Below are positions 43,097 through 52,562 of a stretch of DNA of 64,000 nt, piece by piece. Both the position numbers and the translations under genes were made by a program. The stretch is from Paenibacillus albicereus. GTDB taxonomy: Bacteria; Bacillota; Bacilli; Paenibacillales; Paenibacillaceae. Location: contig NZ_CP051428.1 of the NCBI RefSeq assembly GCF_012676905.1, positions 58,501 to 122,500 of the forward strand, read 5' to 3'. The stretch's first letter is position 1, and each line of letters starts with the position of its first letter. Under the pieces are notes generated by a model that was not told the origin of the DNA, did no database searches, and worked only from the letters and a program-made list of their open reading frames with translations.

Positions 43097-44164
43097 ATGA
43101 AATGGACAAGCAAACCGTTCCATGTACTCAGCGTTTCCGCTCTGGCACTGATGCTCGTCGTTAGCGGCTGCGGCTCGAAGAACAACAATTCGGAGAGCAA
43201 TTCCGGCGGCGCGGCAGCGAACACCGAAAATGCAGGCGCAGGCAGCGATGCCGGCAAGGACTTCAAGATCGGCATGGTCACCGATGGCGGCGGCGTGAAC
43301 GACAAGTCGTTCAACCAATCCGCATGGGAAGGCCTGCAGCAGCTCACGAAGGACACCGGCGCCGAGGTGAAATACCTCGAGAGCAAGGGCGAGAGCGATT
43401 TCGAACCGAACCTGAACCAAATGGTTAAAGCGGGCTACAGCCTGACATGGGGCATCGGCTTCATGATGAACAAAGCGATCACCACGGTCGCCACGCAAAA
43501 CCCGGAAGCGAAGCTGGCGAGCATCGACAGCGAAGTCTCCGCACCGAACGTCGAGTCCGTCATGTTCGCCGAGAACGAAGGCTCCTTCCTCGTCGGCGTG
43601 GTGGCCGGCCTGACGACCAAGACGAACAAAGTCGGCTTTGTCGGCGGCGTCGAGGGCGATCTGATCAAGAAGTTCGAAGCGGGCTTCGCGGCAGGCGTCG
43701 CAGCCGTCAACCCGGAAGCCAAAGTCACCGTGCAGTATGTCGGCGACTTCACGAAGCCTGACCTCGGCAAAGCGTCCGCAGCCACGCTGTACAACGACGG
43801 CAACGACATCATCTACCATGCTGCCGGCGGCAGCGGCAACGGCGTCTTCACGGAAGCCAAGGACCGCGTCTCCAAAGGCGAAAAAGTATGGGTCATCGGC
43901 GTCGACAAGGACCAATCGGTCGAGTTCGGCAACGACATCACGCTGACGTCGATGGTCAAGCGCGTCGACCAGGCGGTGCAGATCGTATCCCAGGCACTGA
44001 TCGACGGCGACTTCAAAGGCGGCACGACGCGTACGCTGACGCTGAAGGACGGCGCCGTAGGCCTGCCGGAGAACAACCCGAACGTATCCGAAGACATCAT
44101 GGCTAAAGTCAAGGAATACGAAGCGAAAATCGTGAGCGGAGAAGTTACCGTTCCTGCGAAATAA
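43097..44164 (+). CDS. nupN: Nucleoside-binding lipoprotein, BMP/PnrA family (NupN-like)
   Basis: This 355-residue lipoprotein has lipobox VVSGC near residue 25 and an Asn/Ser-rich linker, then a BMP-type fold: KIGMVTDGGGVNDKSFNQSAWEG, then AENEGSFLVGVVAGL, VGFVGGVEGDLIKKFEAGF and DIIYHAAGGSGNGVF. It binds nucleosides outside the cell. The three genes that follow are the ATPase and two permeases in the order of B. subtilis nupNOPQ (yufNOPQ, guanosine uptake). ATG 43097 follows GGGGAGA. The partial terminator behind it would keep its level above that of the membrane parts. Confidence 0.92.
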   Translation: MKWTSKPFHVLSVSALALMLVVSGCGSKNNNSESNSGGAAANTENAGAGSDAGKDFKIGMVTDGGGVNDKSFNQSAWEGLQQLTKDTGAEVKYLESKGESDFEPNLNQMVKAGYSLTWGIGFMMNKAITTVATQNPEAKLASIDSEVSAPNVESVMFAENEGSFLVGVVAGLTTKTNKVGFVGGVEGDLIKKFEAGFAAGVAAVNPEAKVTVQYVGDFTKPDLGKASAATLYNDGNDIIYHAAGGSGNGVFTEAKDRVSKGEKVWVIGVDKDQSVEFGNDITLTSMVKRVDQAVQIVSQALIDGDFKGGTTRTLTLKDGAVGLPENNPNVSEDIMAKVKEYEAKIVSGEVTVPAK

Positions 44165-44186
44165 GACGCGGCTTTTAACGAATAAG

Positions 44187-44220
44187 ACAAGGCCAGCCCC
44201 AAAGCCGGCCTTGTTCTTTT
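44187..44220 (+). terminator. Hairpin terminator/attenuator after nupN
   Basis: ACAAGGCCAGC and GCCGGCCTTGT pair with one mismatch around CCCAAA, followed by TCTTTT. It probably reduces expression of nupO-Q relative to nupN. Confidence 0.8.
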
Positions 44221-44260
44221 TCGCGTAAAGGGCTTGAGGGCAAGGAAAGGAGAGAGAGGC

Positions 44261-45820
44261 ATGGGGCAGCAGCCAATCGTGGCAGAGTTGAAAGGGATTA
44301 CAAAGCGGTTCCCGGGCATCGTCGCGAATGATACGATCAGCCTCCAGCTGCGCAAAGGGGAGATCCATGCGCTGCTGGGCGAGAACGGAGCGGGCAAGTC
44401 GACGCTGATGAACATCCTGTTTGGCCTGTATCAGCCGGACGAGGGCCATATCGAGATCAATGGCCAGCCGGTCGTCATCGACGGCGCGGGCAAGGCGATC
44501 GAGCTGCGCATCGGCATGGTCCATCAGCACTTCAAGCTGGTCAAGCCGTTCACCGTCGCAGAAAACATCATTCTCGGCAACGAGCCGACCAAGGGCATCA
44601 AGGTGGATATCAAGAGCGCCAACGATCGCGTGCGCCAGCTGTCGGACCAGTACGGCCTGAAGGTCGATCCGCGCGTACGCATCGAGGACATCACCGTCGG
44701 CATGCAGCAGCGCGTCGAGATTCTCAAGACGCTGTACCGGGGAGCGGACATCCTGATCTTCGACGAGCCGACGGCCGTGCTGACCGTGCAGGAGATCGAG
44801 GAGCTCATCGAGATTCTGCGCGCCCTCGCGCGCGAGGGCAAGTCGATCATCCTCATCACCCATAAGCTCAAGGAGATCATGGCGATCGCCGATACGTGCA
44901 CGGTCATCCGTCGCGGCAAGGTCGTCGGTTCGGTCGCGGTGAAGGATTCGAGCGAGCGCCAGCTGGCCGAGATGATGGTCGGCCGCTCGGTCAACTTCCA
45001 GGTGAGCAAGGAGAAGTCCAAGCCAGGCAAGGCGATCCTTGAGGTGAGCGGACTTACCGTTCAAGGCGAGCATGGCAAAGCGGTCGTCGACGACGTCAGC
45101 TTCCAGATCCGCGCCGGAGAAATCTACGGCATCGCAGGCGTCGACGGCAACGGCCAGACGCAGCTCGTCGAGGCGATTACGGGCATGCGCAAGGCCAGCG
45201 GCGGCTCGGTGCGCGTCCACGGACAGGAGCTGCTCGGCTCGTCGGTGCGCCAGGTGACCGAGGCAGGCGTCTCGCATATTCCAGAGGATCGTCACAAGCA
45301 CGGCCTCGTCCTCGACTTTACCGTGAGCGAGAATATGGTTCTCAACAACTATTACCGGGCGCCCTACACGCGCAGCGGCATCCTCAACTACAAGGCGATG
45401 GACGACAACGCGACGAAGCTCGCGGCTGAATTCGACGTCCGTATGTCGAGCATTCACACCGAGGCCCGTTCGCTCTCCGGCGGCAACCAGCAAAAGGCGA
45501 TTATCGCCCGCGAGCTGAAGCGCGATCCGGAGCTGATCATCGCCGTTCAGCCGACGCGGGGCCTGGACGTCGGAGCGATCGAGTTCGTGCATAAGCAGCT
45601 GATCGAAGCGCGCAACGCGGGCAAAGCCGTCCTGCTCGTCTCGTTCGAGCTCGAGGAGCTGTACGGCCTGTCCGATCGGCTCGCCGTCATCTATGAAGGC
45701 CGCATCATGGGTCAGATGGATGCGGACGAGAAGAACGAGGAGCAGATCGGCCTCATGATGGCGGGCAACGCCTTGGGCGGAGCGCCGTCCGATCCGGCCC
45801 TTAGACAGGGGGAGAGCTAA
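44261..45820 (+). CDS. nupO: Nucleoside ABC transporter ATP-binding protein, duplicated cassettes (NupO-like)
   Basis: The 519-residue protein holds two ABC ATPase units. The first has Walker A GENGAGKST near residue 42 and Walker B ILIFDEPTAVLT; the second starts near 260 and has a degenerate Walker A (GVDGNGQTQ) with the signature LSGGNQQKAIIARE. This is the RbsA/YufO plan in which the second site is weaker. I chose ATG 44261 with AAAGGAGA upstream; the frame is open for 27 nt before. The GTG start of the next gene follows its stop directly. Confidence 0.93.
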   Translation: MGQQPIVAELKGITKRFPGIVANDTISLQLRKGEIHALLGENGAGKSTLMNILFGLYQPDEGHIEINGQPVVIDGAGKAIELRIGMVHQHFKLVKPFTVAENIILGNEPTKGIKVDIKSANDRVRQLSDQYGLKVDPRVRIEDITVGMQQRVEILKTLYRGADILIFDEPTAVLTVQEIEELIEILRALAREGKSIILITHKLKEIMAIADTCTVIRRGKVVGSVAVKDSSERQLAEMMVGRSVNFQVSKEKSKPGKAILEVSGLTVQGEHGKAVVDDVSFQIRAGEIYGIAGVDGNGQTQLVEAITGMRKASGGSVRVHGQELLGSSVRQVTEAGVSHIPEDRHKHGLVLDFTVSENMVLNNYYRAPYTRSGILNYKAMDDNATKLAAEFDVRMSSIHTEARSLSGGNQQKAIIARELKRDPELIIAVQPTRGLDVGAIEFVHKQLIEARNAGKAVLLVSFELEELYGLSDRLAVIYEGRIMGQMDADEKNEEQIGLMMAGNALGGAPSDPALRQGES

Positions 45821-46903
45821 GTGCAAGCATTCAACAAGATCTTCACCAAGCAGGAGACGTACGTGCCGTTCGTCGCCATCGTGCTCGGCCTGCTCGTCGG
45901 CGCCATCGTCATGTGGCTCGGGGGCTATAACCCTTGGGAAGCGTACGGAGCGATGCTCGACAAGATTTTCGGCTCCAAGTACGATTTCGGCGAGGCGATC
46001 CGCCAGGTCACGCCGCTCATTTTCACCGGCCTCGCAGTCGCCTTCGCGTTCCGCGCCGGCCTGTTCAACATCGGCGCGGAGGGCCAATTCATCACCGGCA
46101 TGACGGCCGCCACCTGGATCGGCATCAATCTCGACCTGCCGTGGTTCATCCACATGCCGCTCGCCGTCATCGTCGGCGGCATCGCCGGCGCGCTCTGGGC
46201 CGGCATCGCCGGCTGGCTGAAGGCTTCGCGCGGCGTCAACGAGGTCATCTCGACGATCATGCTCAACTGGATCGCGTACTACTTCGCCAACTACATGGTG
46301 CGCGTCGTCATGGTCGAGCCGGGACAGAACCGCTCCAAGGACATCCAGGAGTCCGCCTCGGCATCGATGGACTGGCTCGTCGGCATCCTCGACAACGCGC
46401 GTGTCCACTGGGGCTCGCTGGTCGCGGTGCTGTGCGCGTTCGTCTTCTACTATATCCTGTGGCGCACCCGTCAAGGCTATGAGCTGCGCGCTTCCGGCTT
46501 CAATGCGGACGCCGCCCACTATGCCGGCATCAACGTCAAGGGCAGCATCGTCAAGGCGATGATGATCTCCGGCGCGCTCGCCGGCCTCGGCGGCGCGTTC
46601 GAGTCGCTCGGCGTCTTCAAGTCCATGGCGGTCATGAACGCCCTGCCGGGCTACGGCTTCGACGGCATCGCCGTCTCGCTGCTCGGCGGCAACAACCCGT
46701 TCGGCATCATCTTCGGCGGCCTGCTGTTCGGCTTCCTGAGCTATGGCTCGACGGGCATGAGCTTCGAGGCCGACGTGCCGAACGAGATCATCCGCATCGT
46801 TATCGGCGCGGTTATCTTCTTCGTCGCCAGCCACGGCATCGTCAAATGGTTCCTGAAGCCGTTCTTCCGCAAACGGCGCGAAGAAAGGAAGGAGGCGGCC
46901 TAG
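45821..46903 (+). CDS. nupP: Nucleoside ABC transporter permease (NupP-like)
   Basis: The 360-residue permease of the branched-chain/ribose type has about nine to ten helices and the motif FRAGLFNIGAEGQFITG near residue 78. EVISTIMLNWIAYYFANYMV and AGLGGAFESLGVFKS follow, as in YufP. GTG start at 45821 right after the nupO stop. It pairs with the next gene's product as the heterodimeric channel. Confidence 0.92.
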   Translation: MQAFNKIFTKQETYVPFVAIVLGLLVGAIVMWLGGYNPWEAYGAMLDKIFGSKYDFGEAIRQVTPLIFTGLAVAFAFRAGLFNIGAEGQFITGMTAATWIGINLDLPWFIHMPLAVIVGGIAGALWAGIAGWLKASRGVNEVISTIMLNWIAYYFANYMVRVVMVEPGQNRSKDIQESASASMDWLVGILDNARVHWGSLVAVLCAFVFYYILWRTRQGYELRASGFNADAAHYAGINVKGSIVKAMMISGALAGLGGAFESLGVFKSMAVMNALPGYGFDGIAVSLLGGNNPFGIIFGGLLFGFLSYGSTGMSFEADVPNEIIRIVIGAVIFFVASHGIVKWFLKPFFRKRREERKEAA

Positions 46904-47860
46904 ATGGATACGATCGGTCTTCTGCTCAATACGACGCTGGTCTTCTCGACCGCCCTTATCCTCGTCGCGCTCGGCGGCATCTTCTCCGAGCGCTCGGGCG
47001 TCGTCAACATCGGCCTCGAGGGCCTGATGATTATCGGCGCCTTCAGCTCCGCCGTCTTCACCTATTACGCTCATGAATGGGGCTTCGGCGGCGGGTCCGC
47101 CTGGTTCGGCGTCCTGATGGCGGTCGTGCTCGGCGCGGCATTCTCGCTGCTGCATGCGGTGGCCACCATAACGTTCAAGGCCAACCAGGTCATCATCGGC
47201 GTCGTCATCAACATCCTGGCACTCGGCCTGACCGTCTACCTCGTCAAGAGCCTGTTCGAGGGCTCCGGCCAGACGGAGAACCTCTCGGGCATCGCGTTCA
47301 CCAAGTACAACGTGCCGATCCTGTCGGACATCCCGCTGATCGGTGATGCGCTGTTCAAGGCGTATCCGACGACATACCTGTGCTACCTGCTCGTCTTCGT
47401 CAGCTGGTACGCGCTGTACCGCACGCGCTTCGGACTGCGCCTGCGCTCGGTCGGCGAGCATCCGGGCGCGGCCGACACGGTCGGCATCAGCGTCACCAAG
47501 TACCGCTACATCGGTGTCCTGCTGAGCGGCGCGCTCGCCGGCCTCGGCGGCGCGACGATCTCGCTGACGACGACGTACGACTTCTCGCATACGACGATCA
47601 GCGGACAGGGCTTCATCGCGATCGCGGCCGTCATTTTCGGCCGCTGGCATCCGGTCGGCGCGGCCGCCGCGGCGCTGTTCTTCGGCTTCACGCAGGCGCT
47701 CCGCTTCCAAGCGGGCCTGTTCGAATGGTCGAAGTCGATTCCGAACGAGTTCCTGTACATGCTGCCTTACGTGCTGACGCTGCTCGTACTGGCGATCGCC
47801 GCTGGCAAGAGCCGGGCTCCGGCCGCAGTCGGCGAGCCCTACGATCCAGGCAAGCGCTGA
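46904..47860 (+). CDS. nupQ: Nucleoside ABC transporter permease (NupQ-like)
   Basis: This 318-residue permease has the same family signature (GGIFSERSGVVNIGLEGLMI near residue 25) and ANQVIIGVVINILALGLTVYL plus AGLGGATISLTTTYDFSHTT further on. ATG 46904 directly abuts the nupP stop. Its product forms the second half of the channel. Three 45-bp hairpin repeats lie just downstream. Confidence 0.92.
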   Translation: MDTIGLLLNTTLVFSTALILVALGGIFSERSGVVNIGLEGLMIIGAFSSAVFTYYAHEWGFGGGSAWFGVLMAVVLGAAFSLLHAVATITFKANQVIIGVVINILALGLTVYLVKSLFEGSGQTENLSGIAFTKYNVPILSDIPLIGDALFKAYPTTYLCYLLVFVSWYALYRTRFGLRLRSVGEHPGAADTVGISVTKYRYIGVLLSGALAGLGGATISLTTTYDFSHTTISGQGFIAIAAVIFGRWHPVGAAAAALFFGFTQALRFQAGLFEWSKSIPNEFLYMLPYVLTLLVLAIAAGKSRAPAAVGEPYDPGKR

Positions 47861-47867
47861 ATAATCG

Positions 47868-47992
47868 AGCTTCCCGCATTTGCGGGAGAGCTGAAGAATT
47901 ACTCTCTTCCTCAGCTTCCCGCATTTGCGGGAGAGCCGGAGAACCACTCTCTTCCCCAGCTTCCCGCATTTGCGGGAAGCTTTTTTCTTCCC
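47868..47992 (+). repeat. Three 45-bp hairpin repeats ending in a terminator
   Basis: Units begin at 47868, 47913 and 47958. The first two are 45 bp and differ at a few positions; the third stops after the hairpin. Each has TTCCCGC-ATTT-GCGGGA. Only the last has a full stem AGCTTCCCGC/GCGGGAAGCT with a T-tract, so it is the true terminator of nupN-Q. The first two are hairpins without U-tract. Confidence 0.9.
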
Positions 47993-48229
47993 CTTCAATT
48001 TCCTGGGAAATGCTCCCGAAACCGCTCGAGCGGTCGGTTGACAGCCTACCCGCCGAAGTGTACATTAGGTGGTACTGAATCGTCACTTCTTTGTAACATG
48101 TGAATCATTTCACTTGCTCGAAACGGCTTCCAAACCCTATGCAAGGGGGACGAACGCCGCATACTATACGGGTCGGACCGAACGCGAGAAGCGGCCGGCG
48201 ACTCGAAGGACCGAAGGAGAGGAAACGCC
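47993..48229. other. Gene-free leader region of nadA
   Basis: Together with the repeats this makes about 370 nt without a gene. It contains the nadA promoter at 48038 and a leader of about 155 nt. I see no recognisable riboswitch or NiaR-type box. Confidence 0.5.
48038..48066 (+). promoter_or_regulatory. nadABC promoter
   Basis: TTGACA (48038-48043), 17 bp, TACATT (48061-48066). Confidence 0.72.
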
Positions 48230-49168
48230 GTGGAAGCATTGGCTCTGGAACGCAAGGCAGAGCAAAACCGGGAATTGCGGGAGAGGCTGCTGCAGCTCAA
48301 GAAGGAGCGCAACGCGATCATTCTCGCCCACTATTACCAACGGGACGAAATTCAGGAAGTGGCCGATTTCCGCGGAGATTCCTTCCTGCTGGCCCAGAAG
48401 GCCGCCGAGACGGATGCGGACACGATCGTATTCTGCGGCGTGCACTTCATGGGAGAGAGCGCGAAGATCCTCGCCCCGAACAAGACGGTCATCATCCCCG
48501 ACGAGCGCGCCGGCTGCCCGATGGCCGACATGGTCAACGTTGAAGGCCTGCGCAAGCTCAAGGCCCAGCATCCGAACGCCAAGGTCGTCACGTACATCAA
48601 CTCCTCGGCCGAAATCAAGGCGGAGACCGACATCTGCTGCACGTCGGCCAACGCCGTCAAGGTCGTCAATTCGGTGGAGGGAGACGAGATCATCTGGGTG
48701 CCGGACAAAAACCTCGGCCACTACGTCCAGCAAAAAACCGACAAAAAGATGATTATCTGGGAAGGCTACTGCAATACCCATGACATGCTCACCGTGAAGG
48801 ATGTCGAGGAGATGAAGGCCAACTATCCGAACGCGGAATTTGTCGTCCATCCCGAGTGCCGTCCGGAAGTCGTCGCGCTCGGCGATTTTGTCGGCAGCAC
48901 GACCGCGATCATCAAATATTGCAAGGAATCGCCGAACAAGGAGTTCATCGTGGGCACCGAGGACGGCACGGGCTACCAGCTTCGCCTGGACAGTCCGGAC
49001 AAGACGTTCCACTTCGCCACGAAGTACCTCGTCTGCCCGAACATGAAGGTCAACAACCTGAAGAAGCTCGTGCGCTGCCTGGAGAACATGTCTCCGCAGA
49101 TCTACGTGCCGCCGCAGGTCGCCGACAAAGCCCGCCTGTCCCTGGAGCGCATGCTGCTGGTCAAGTAG
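48230..49168 (+). CDS. nadA: Quinolinate synthase NadA
   Basis: The 312-residue [4Fe-4S] enzyme condenses iminoaspartate with dihydroxyacetone phosphate to quinolinate. Cys96 (ERAGCPMAD), Cys181 (GYCNTHD) and Cys269 (LVCPNM) have the spacing of the three known cluster ligands (85 and 88 apart). NAIILAHYYQRDEIQ is the N-terminal substrate region. GTG start at 48230 follows AAGGAGAGG. The gene order is nadA-nadB-nadC, whereas B. subtilis has nadB-nadC-nadA. Confidence 0.94.
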   Translation: MEALALERKAEQNRELRERLLQLKKERNAIILAHYYQRDEIQEVADFRGDSFLLAQKAAETDADTIVFCGVHFMGESAKILAPNKTVIIPDERAGCPMADMVNVEGLRKLKAQHPNAKVVTYINSSAEIKAETDICCTSANAVKVVNSVEGDEIIWVPDKNLGHYVQQKTDKKMIIWEGYCNTHDMLTVKDVEEMKANYPNAEFVVHPECRPEVVALGDFVGSTTAIIKYCKESPNKEFIVGTEDGTGYQLRLDSPDKTFHFATKYLVCPNMKVNNLKKLVRCLENMSPQIYVPPQVADKARLSLERMLLVK

Positions 49169-49204
49169 CCATGCGCTACTCCCATGTTCGGAGGAGATCG
49201 ACCT

Positions 49205-50830
49205 ATGGTTCCTAGATATCTGGTGGAGCTCGACCTGGACGCCCTGCCCGTCGTGGAGAAGGATGTCATCGTCATCGGGGCCGGCATTGCCGGCCTATTC
49301 ACCGCGCTCCGCGCGAGCGAGCGCGGCTCGGTGCTCATGGTCACCAAAAAATCGCTGCTGGACAGCAATACCCGCTATGCCCAGGGGGGCATAGCGGCGG
49401 TCATCTCCGACGAGGACAAGCCGGAGTTCCACCTCCAGGATACGCTCGTCGCCGGAGCCGGCCTGAGCGACGAGGACGCCGTCGGCGTCCTCGTGCACGA
49501 GGGGCCCAAAGGCATCCGCACGCTCATCAACATGGGCACGCAGTTCGACCGCGAGAACGGCGAGTTCGCCCTGACCAAGGAAGGCGCGCACAGCCAGCGC
49601 CGCATCCTGCACGCCAACGGCGACGCCACGGGCTACGAGATCGTGCGCGCGCTGTCCGAGCGAGCGCTGGCGAACAAGGACATCGAGGTGTGGGACGATC
49701 ACTTCGCGATCGACCTCATCACCCGGGACGGCGAATGCTGCGGCGCGCTCGTGCAGAAGCCGGACGGCAGCCGCGTGTTCGTGCGCGGCAAGGCGACGAT
49801 CCTCTGCACCGGCGGCACGGGACAGATGTACCGCTATACGACCAACCCCGAGGTGGCGACCGGCGACGGCGTGGCGATGGCTTACCGGGCCGGTGCCTAT
49901 ATCCGGGACATGGAGTTCATCCAGTTCCATCCGACGACGCTCTGCTATCCTGGCGCTCCGCGCTTCCTCATCTCGGAGGCTGTGCGCGGCGAAGGAGCGG
50001 TGCTGCGCAACATCCACGGCGAGCGCTTCATGGAGCGCTACCATCTGCAGCTCGAGCTCGCGCCGCGCGATGTCGTCGCCAACGCCATCGTCAGCGAGCT
50101 GGAGCAGACCGGGGCGACCTTCGTCTATCTGGACGTCACGCATGAGTCCGAGGAGATGGTGCGCCATCGGTTCCCGACGATCTACGAGACCTGCCTGCAG
50201 TACGGGCTCGACCTGACGACGGACTGGATTCCGGTCGCCCCTGCCGCGCATTATACGATGGGCGGCGTGCGCACCGACCTCAACGGGGAAACGAACATCC
50301 GCCGGCTGTTCGCCTGCGGCGAGGTGTCCTCGACCGGCGTGCACGGCGCGAACCGGCTCGCCAGCAACTCGCTGTCCGAGGCGATCGTGTTCGGCCGCCG
50401 CATCATCCACCGCATCCACGAGCTGCCTCCGCTGGAGGGCGAGGTGCGGGTGCGCGAGGAGCGTGCAGGCCATGACGCCGTATCGCGGCAGGCCGTCGTC
50501 GAGAAGCGGCTCAAGCTGCAAAAGGTGATGGTCCGCTACATCGGCCTTCGCCGCAGCGCGGACAGCCTCGCCAAAGGGCTGGCCGAGCTGAAGCGGCAGC
50601 TGCCGTTCTTCTCGACGGAGATGACGAAGCGCGAAGATTTCGAATTCGCCAATCTGCTGACGAACGCCCTGCTGACGGCGGAATCCGCTGCAGCGCGAGA
50701 AGAGAGCCGCGGCGCGCATTACCGCGTGGACTTCCCTCAGCGGGACGACGAGCATTGGCGCAAGCATACGGTGCTGCATCGAGAGCAGGGCCAGACGGAG
50801 GAGAAGATCCATGATGCAGCGATCCGCTGA
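49205..50830 (+). CDS. nadB: L-aspartate oxidase NadB
   Basis: The 541-residue FAD enzyme makes iminoaspartate for NadA. FAD-binding VIVIGAGIAGLFTALRA is near residue 20, followed by SNTRYAQGGIAAV-type residues and the active region FHPTTLCYPGAPRFLISEA. I chose ATG 49205 because GGAGGAG (49190-49196) lies 8 nt upstream. An in-frame ATG at 49184 lacks one. Its 3' end overlaps nadC. Confidence 0.94.
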   Translation: MVPRYLVELDLDALPVVEKDVIVIGAGIAGLFTALRASERGSVLMVTKKSLLDSNTRYAQGGIAAVISDEDKPEFHLQDTLVAGAGLSDEDAVGVLVHEGPKGIRTLINMGTQFDRENGEFALTKEGAHSQRRILHANGDATGYEIVRALSERALANKDIEVWDDHFAIDLITRDGECCGALVQKPDGSRVFVRGKATILCTGGTGQMYRYTTNPEVATGDGVAMAYRAGAYIRDMEFIQFHPTTLCYPGAPRFLISEAVRGEGAVLRNIHGERFMERYHLQLELAPRDVVANAIVSELEQTGATFVYLDVTHESEEMVRHRFPTIYETCLQYGLDLTTDWIPVAPAAHYTMGGVRTDLNGETNIRRLFACGEVSSTGVHGANRLASNSLSEAIVFGRRIIHRIHELPPLEGEVRVREERAGHDAVSRQAVVEKRLKLQKVMVRYIGLRRSADSLAKGLAELKRQLPFFSTEMTKREDFEFANLLTNALLTAESAAAREESRGAHYRVDFPQRDDEHWRKHTVLHREQGQTEEKIHDAAIR

Positions 50831-51707
50831 GCAAGGGCTCGGATGGGAAGGATACGATACGGGACTGCGCGAGAGCATCCGCGGCTGGCTGGCCGAGGAC
50901 ATCGGCACCGGGGACATCACGACGCGCTCGACCATCCCAGCGGACAGCGTGATGAAAGCCGTCATCCATGTCAAGGAGGACGGCATCGTCGCCGGCTTGC
51001 CGGTCGCGGAGGCGGTCTTCGGCGTCGTTGATCCGGCGCTTGTCTTTACGGCGCTCGTACAGGACGGAGATGCGGTGGTCAAAGGCACGGTCATCGCCGA
51101 GGTCGAGGGCCGCACGCACAGCATCCTGACGGGAGAGCGGCTTGCGCTCAACCTGATGCAGCGGCTGTCGGGCGTGGCGACCAAGACGAAGCAGTTCGTC
51201 GATGCGCTGGAGGGCTTGCCGACGCGCCTCGTCGATACGCGCAAGACGACGCCGGGACACCGTCTGCTGGAAAAGTATGCGGTAAGGATCGGAGGCGGCT
51301 CGAACCATCGGTTCGGCCTGTACGATGCGGTCATGATCAAGGACAACCATATCAAGGGTGCGGGCGGCATCGCGGCCGCGGTGGCGGCCGCTCGCGCGGC
51401 CATTCCGCATACGATGAAGATCGAGGTCGAGACCGAGTCGCTGGCTGAGGTCGGCCAGGCGCTGGACAGCGGCGCCGACATCATCATGCTCGACAACATG
51501 GAGCCCGCGCTCATGCGCGAGGCCGTAAGCCTCATTCGCGGCCGTGCGCCTCATGTCGTCATCGAGGCGTCAGGCGGCGTTTCGCTGGATACGGTGCGCG
51601 GCATCGCGGAGACCGGGGTGGACGTCATCTCCGTCGGCGGCCTCACCTACTCGTTCCGCTCGCTCGACATCAGCCTGGACCTCGGCGCCAAGAAAGGGAG
51701 GGCGTAA
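50811..51707 (+). CDS. nadC: Nicotinate-nucleotide pyrophosphorylase NadC
   Basis: The 298-residue enzyme converts quinolinate and PRPP to nicotinate mononucleotide. Markers are [35 protein letters not shown] (phosphate/quinolinate binding), [16 protein letters not shown] and [22 protein letters not shown] 50811 (or 50814) overlaps nadB by 20 nt. coaX begins 3 nt after its stop, so the pantothenate kinase is in the same transcript. Confidence 0.94.
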   Translation: MMQRSAEQGLGWEGYDTGLRESIRGWLAEDIGTGDITTRSTIPADSVMKAVIHVKEDGIVAGLPVAEAVFGVVDPALVFTALVQDGDAVVKGTVIAEVEGRTHSILTGERLALNLMQRLSGVATKTKQFVDALEGLPTRLVDTRKTTPGHRLLEKYAVRIGGGSNHRFGLYDAVMIKDNHIKGAGGIAAAVAAARAAIPHTMKIEVETESLAEVGQALDSGADIIMLDNMEPALMREAVSLIRGRAPHVVIEASGGVSLDTVRGIAETGVDVISVGGLTYSFRSLDISLDLGAKKGRA

Positions 51708-51709
51708 GC

Positions 51710-52477
51710 GTGATCGTCGTTATTGACGTAGGCAATACGAATATCGTGCTCGGCCTCTATCGCGGCAGCGAGCTGCTTCATCACTGGCGGATGAGCACGA
51801 ACCGCTCCGCGACGAGCGACGAATACGGGATGATGGTGTACAATCTGTTCCACTATGCGGGGATCTCGCTGGACGAGATCCGCGGCGTCGTCATTTCTTC
51901 CGTCGTGCCGCCGCTCATGCGCACGCTGGAGCAGCTGTCGACGACCTATCTCCAGCATGCGCCGCTCGTCATCGGACCGGGCATCAAGACCGGGCTGAAC
52001 ATCCGCTACGAGAATCCGCGCGAGGTCGGAGCCGACCGGATCGTCAACTCCGTCGCCGGCATCGAGAAATACGGCACGCCGCTGATCGTGGTCGATTTCG
52101 GCACGGCGACGACGTTTGACTACATCGACGAGTCCGGAGCCTACCTTGGCGGAGCGATCGTGCCGGGCATCGGCATCTCTACGGAAGCGTTGTACCAGAA
52201 GGCGGCGAAGCTGCCGCGCATCGAGCTGGCCAAGCCGCGCAGCGTCATCGGCCGCAACCCGGTCACGTCGATGCAGGCAGGCATCATTTTCGGCTACGCG
52301 GGCCAGGTCGACGGCATCGTGCGGCGCATCCGCAAGGAGTTCCACAACAACCCCCGCGTCGTCGCCACCGGCGGACTCGCCGATCTGATCGCTTCGGAGT
52401 CGGAGACGATCGAGCGGGTCGACCATCTGCTGACGCTCGAGGGGCTGCGGCTCATCTACGAACGCAACCAAGACTGA
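51710..52477 (+). CDS. coaX: Type III pantothenate kinase CoaX
   Basis: The 255-residue ASKHA-fold enzyme phosphorylates pantothenate, the first step to CoA. The phosphate-binding motif is [14 protein letters not shown] near residue 5, followed by [13 protein letters not shown] and [13 protein letters not shown]. The start is GTG 51710 after GGGAGGG. In B. subtilis coaX directly follows ftsH; here the nup and nad genes lie between. Confidence 0.93.
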   Translation: MIVVIDVGNTNIVLGLYRGSELLHHWRMSTNRSATSDEYGMMVYNLFHYAGISLDEIRGVVISSVVPPLMRTLEQLSTTYLQHAPLVIGPGIKTGLNIRYENPREVGADRIVNSVAGIEKYGTPLIVVDFGTATTFDYIDESGAYLGGAIVPGIGISTEALYQKAAKLPRIELAKPRSVIGRNPVTSMQAGIIFGYAGQVDGIVRRIRKEFHNNPRVVATGGLADLIASESETIERVDHLLTLEGLRLIYERNQD

Positions 52478-52488
52478 CTTTTCTTCGA

Positions 52489-52525
52489 CGCCCCTGTCCC
52501 GCGAGGACGGGGCGCCGATTCGTTT
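52489..52525 (+). terminator. Possible terminator after coaX
   Basis: CGCCCC-T-GTCC pairs with GGAC-GGGGCG with a bulge (52489-52514), but the T-tract is weak, so read-through into hslO is likely. Confidence 0.5.
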
Positions 52526-52562
52526 TCAGGAGAGAAAATAGAACCGATTCCGGAGGGATACC

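Noticed and set aside
47868..47992. Short CRISPR-like array after nupQ
   Set aside because: The stretches between hairpins are themselves nearly identical, and the last unit is a terminator.
43001..47998. A 1665-codon open frame on the minus strand across nupN-nupQ
   Set aside because: It lies opposite four clear genes with exact ABC-transporter motifs, and its translation is Asp/Arg/Ala-rich low complexity.
48061..48229. NAD-type riboswitch or NiaR operator in the nadA leader
   Set aside because: Only loose GTGTA/TGTAACA similarity was seen; no dyad with proper arms or known riboswitch core.
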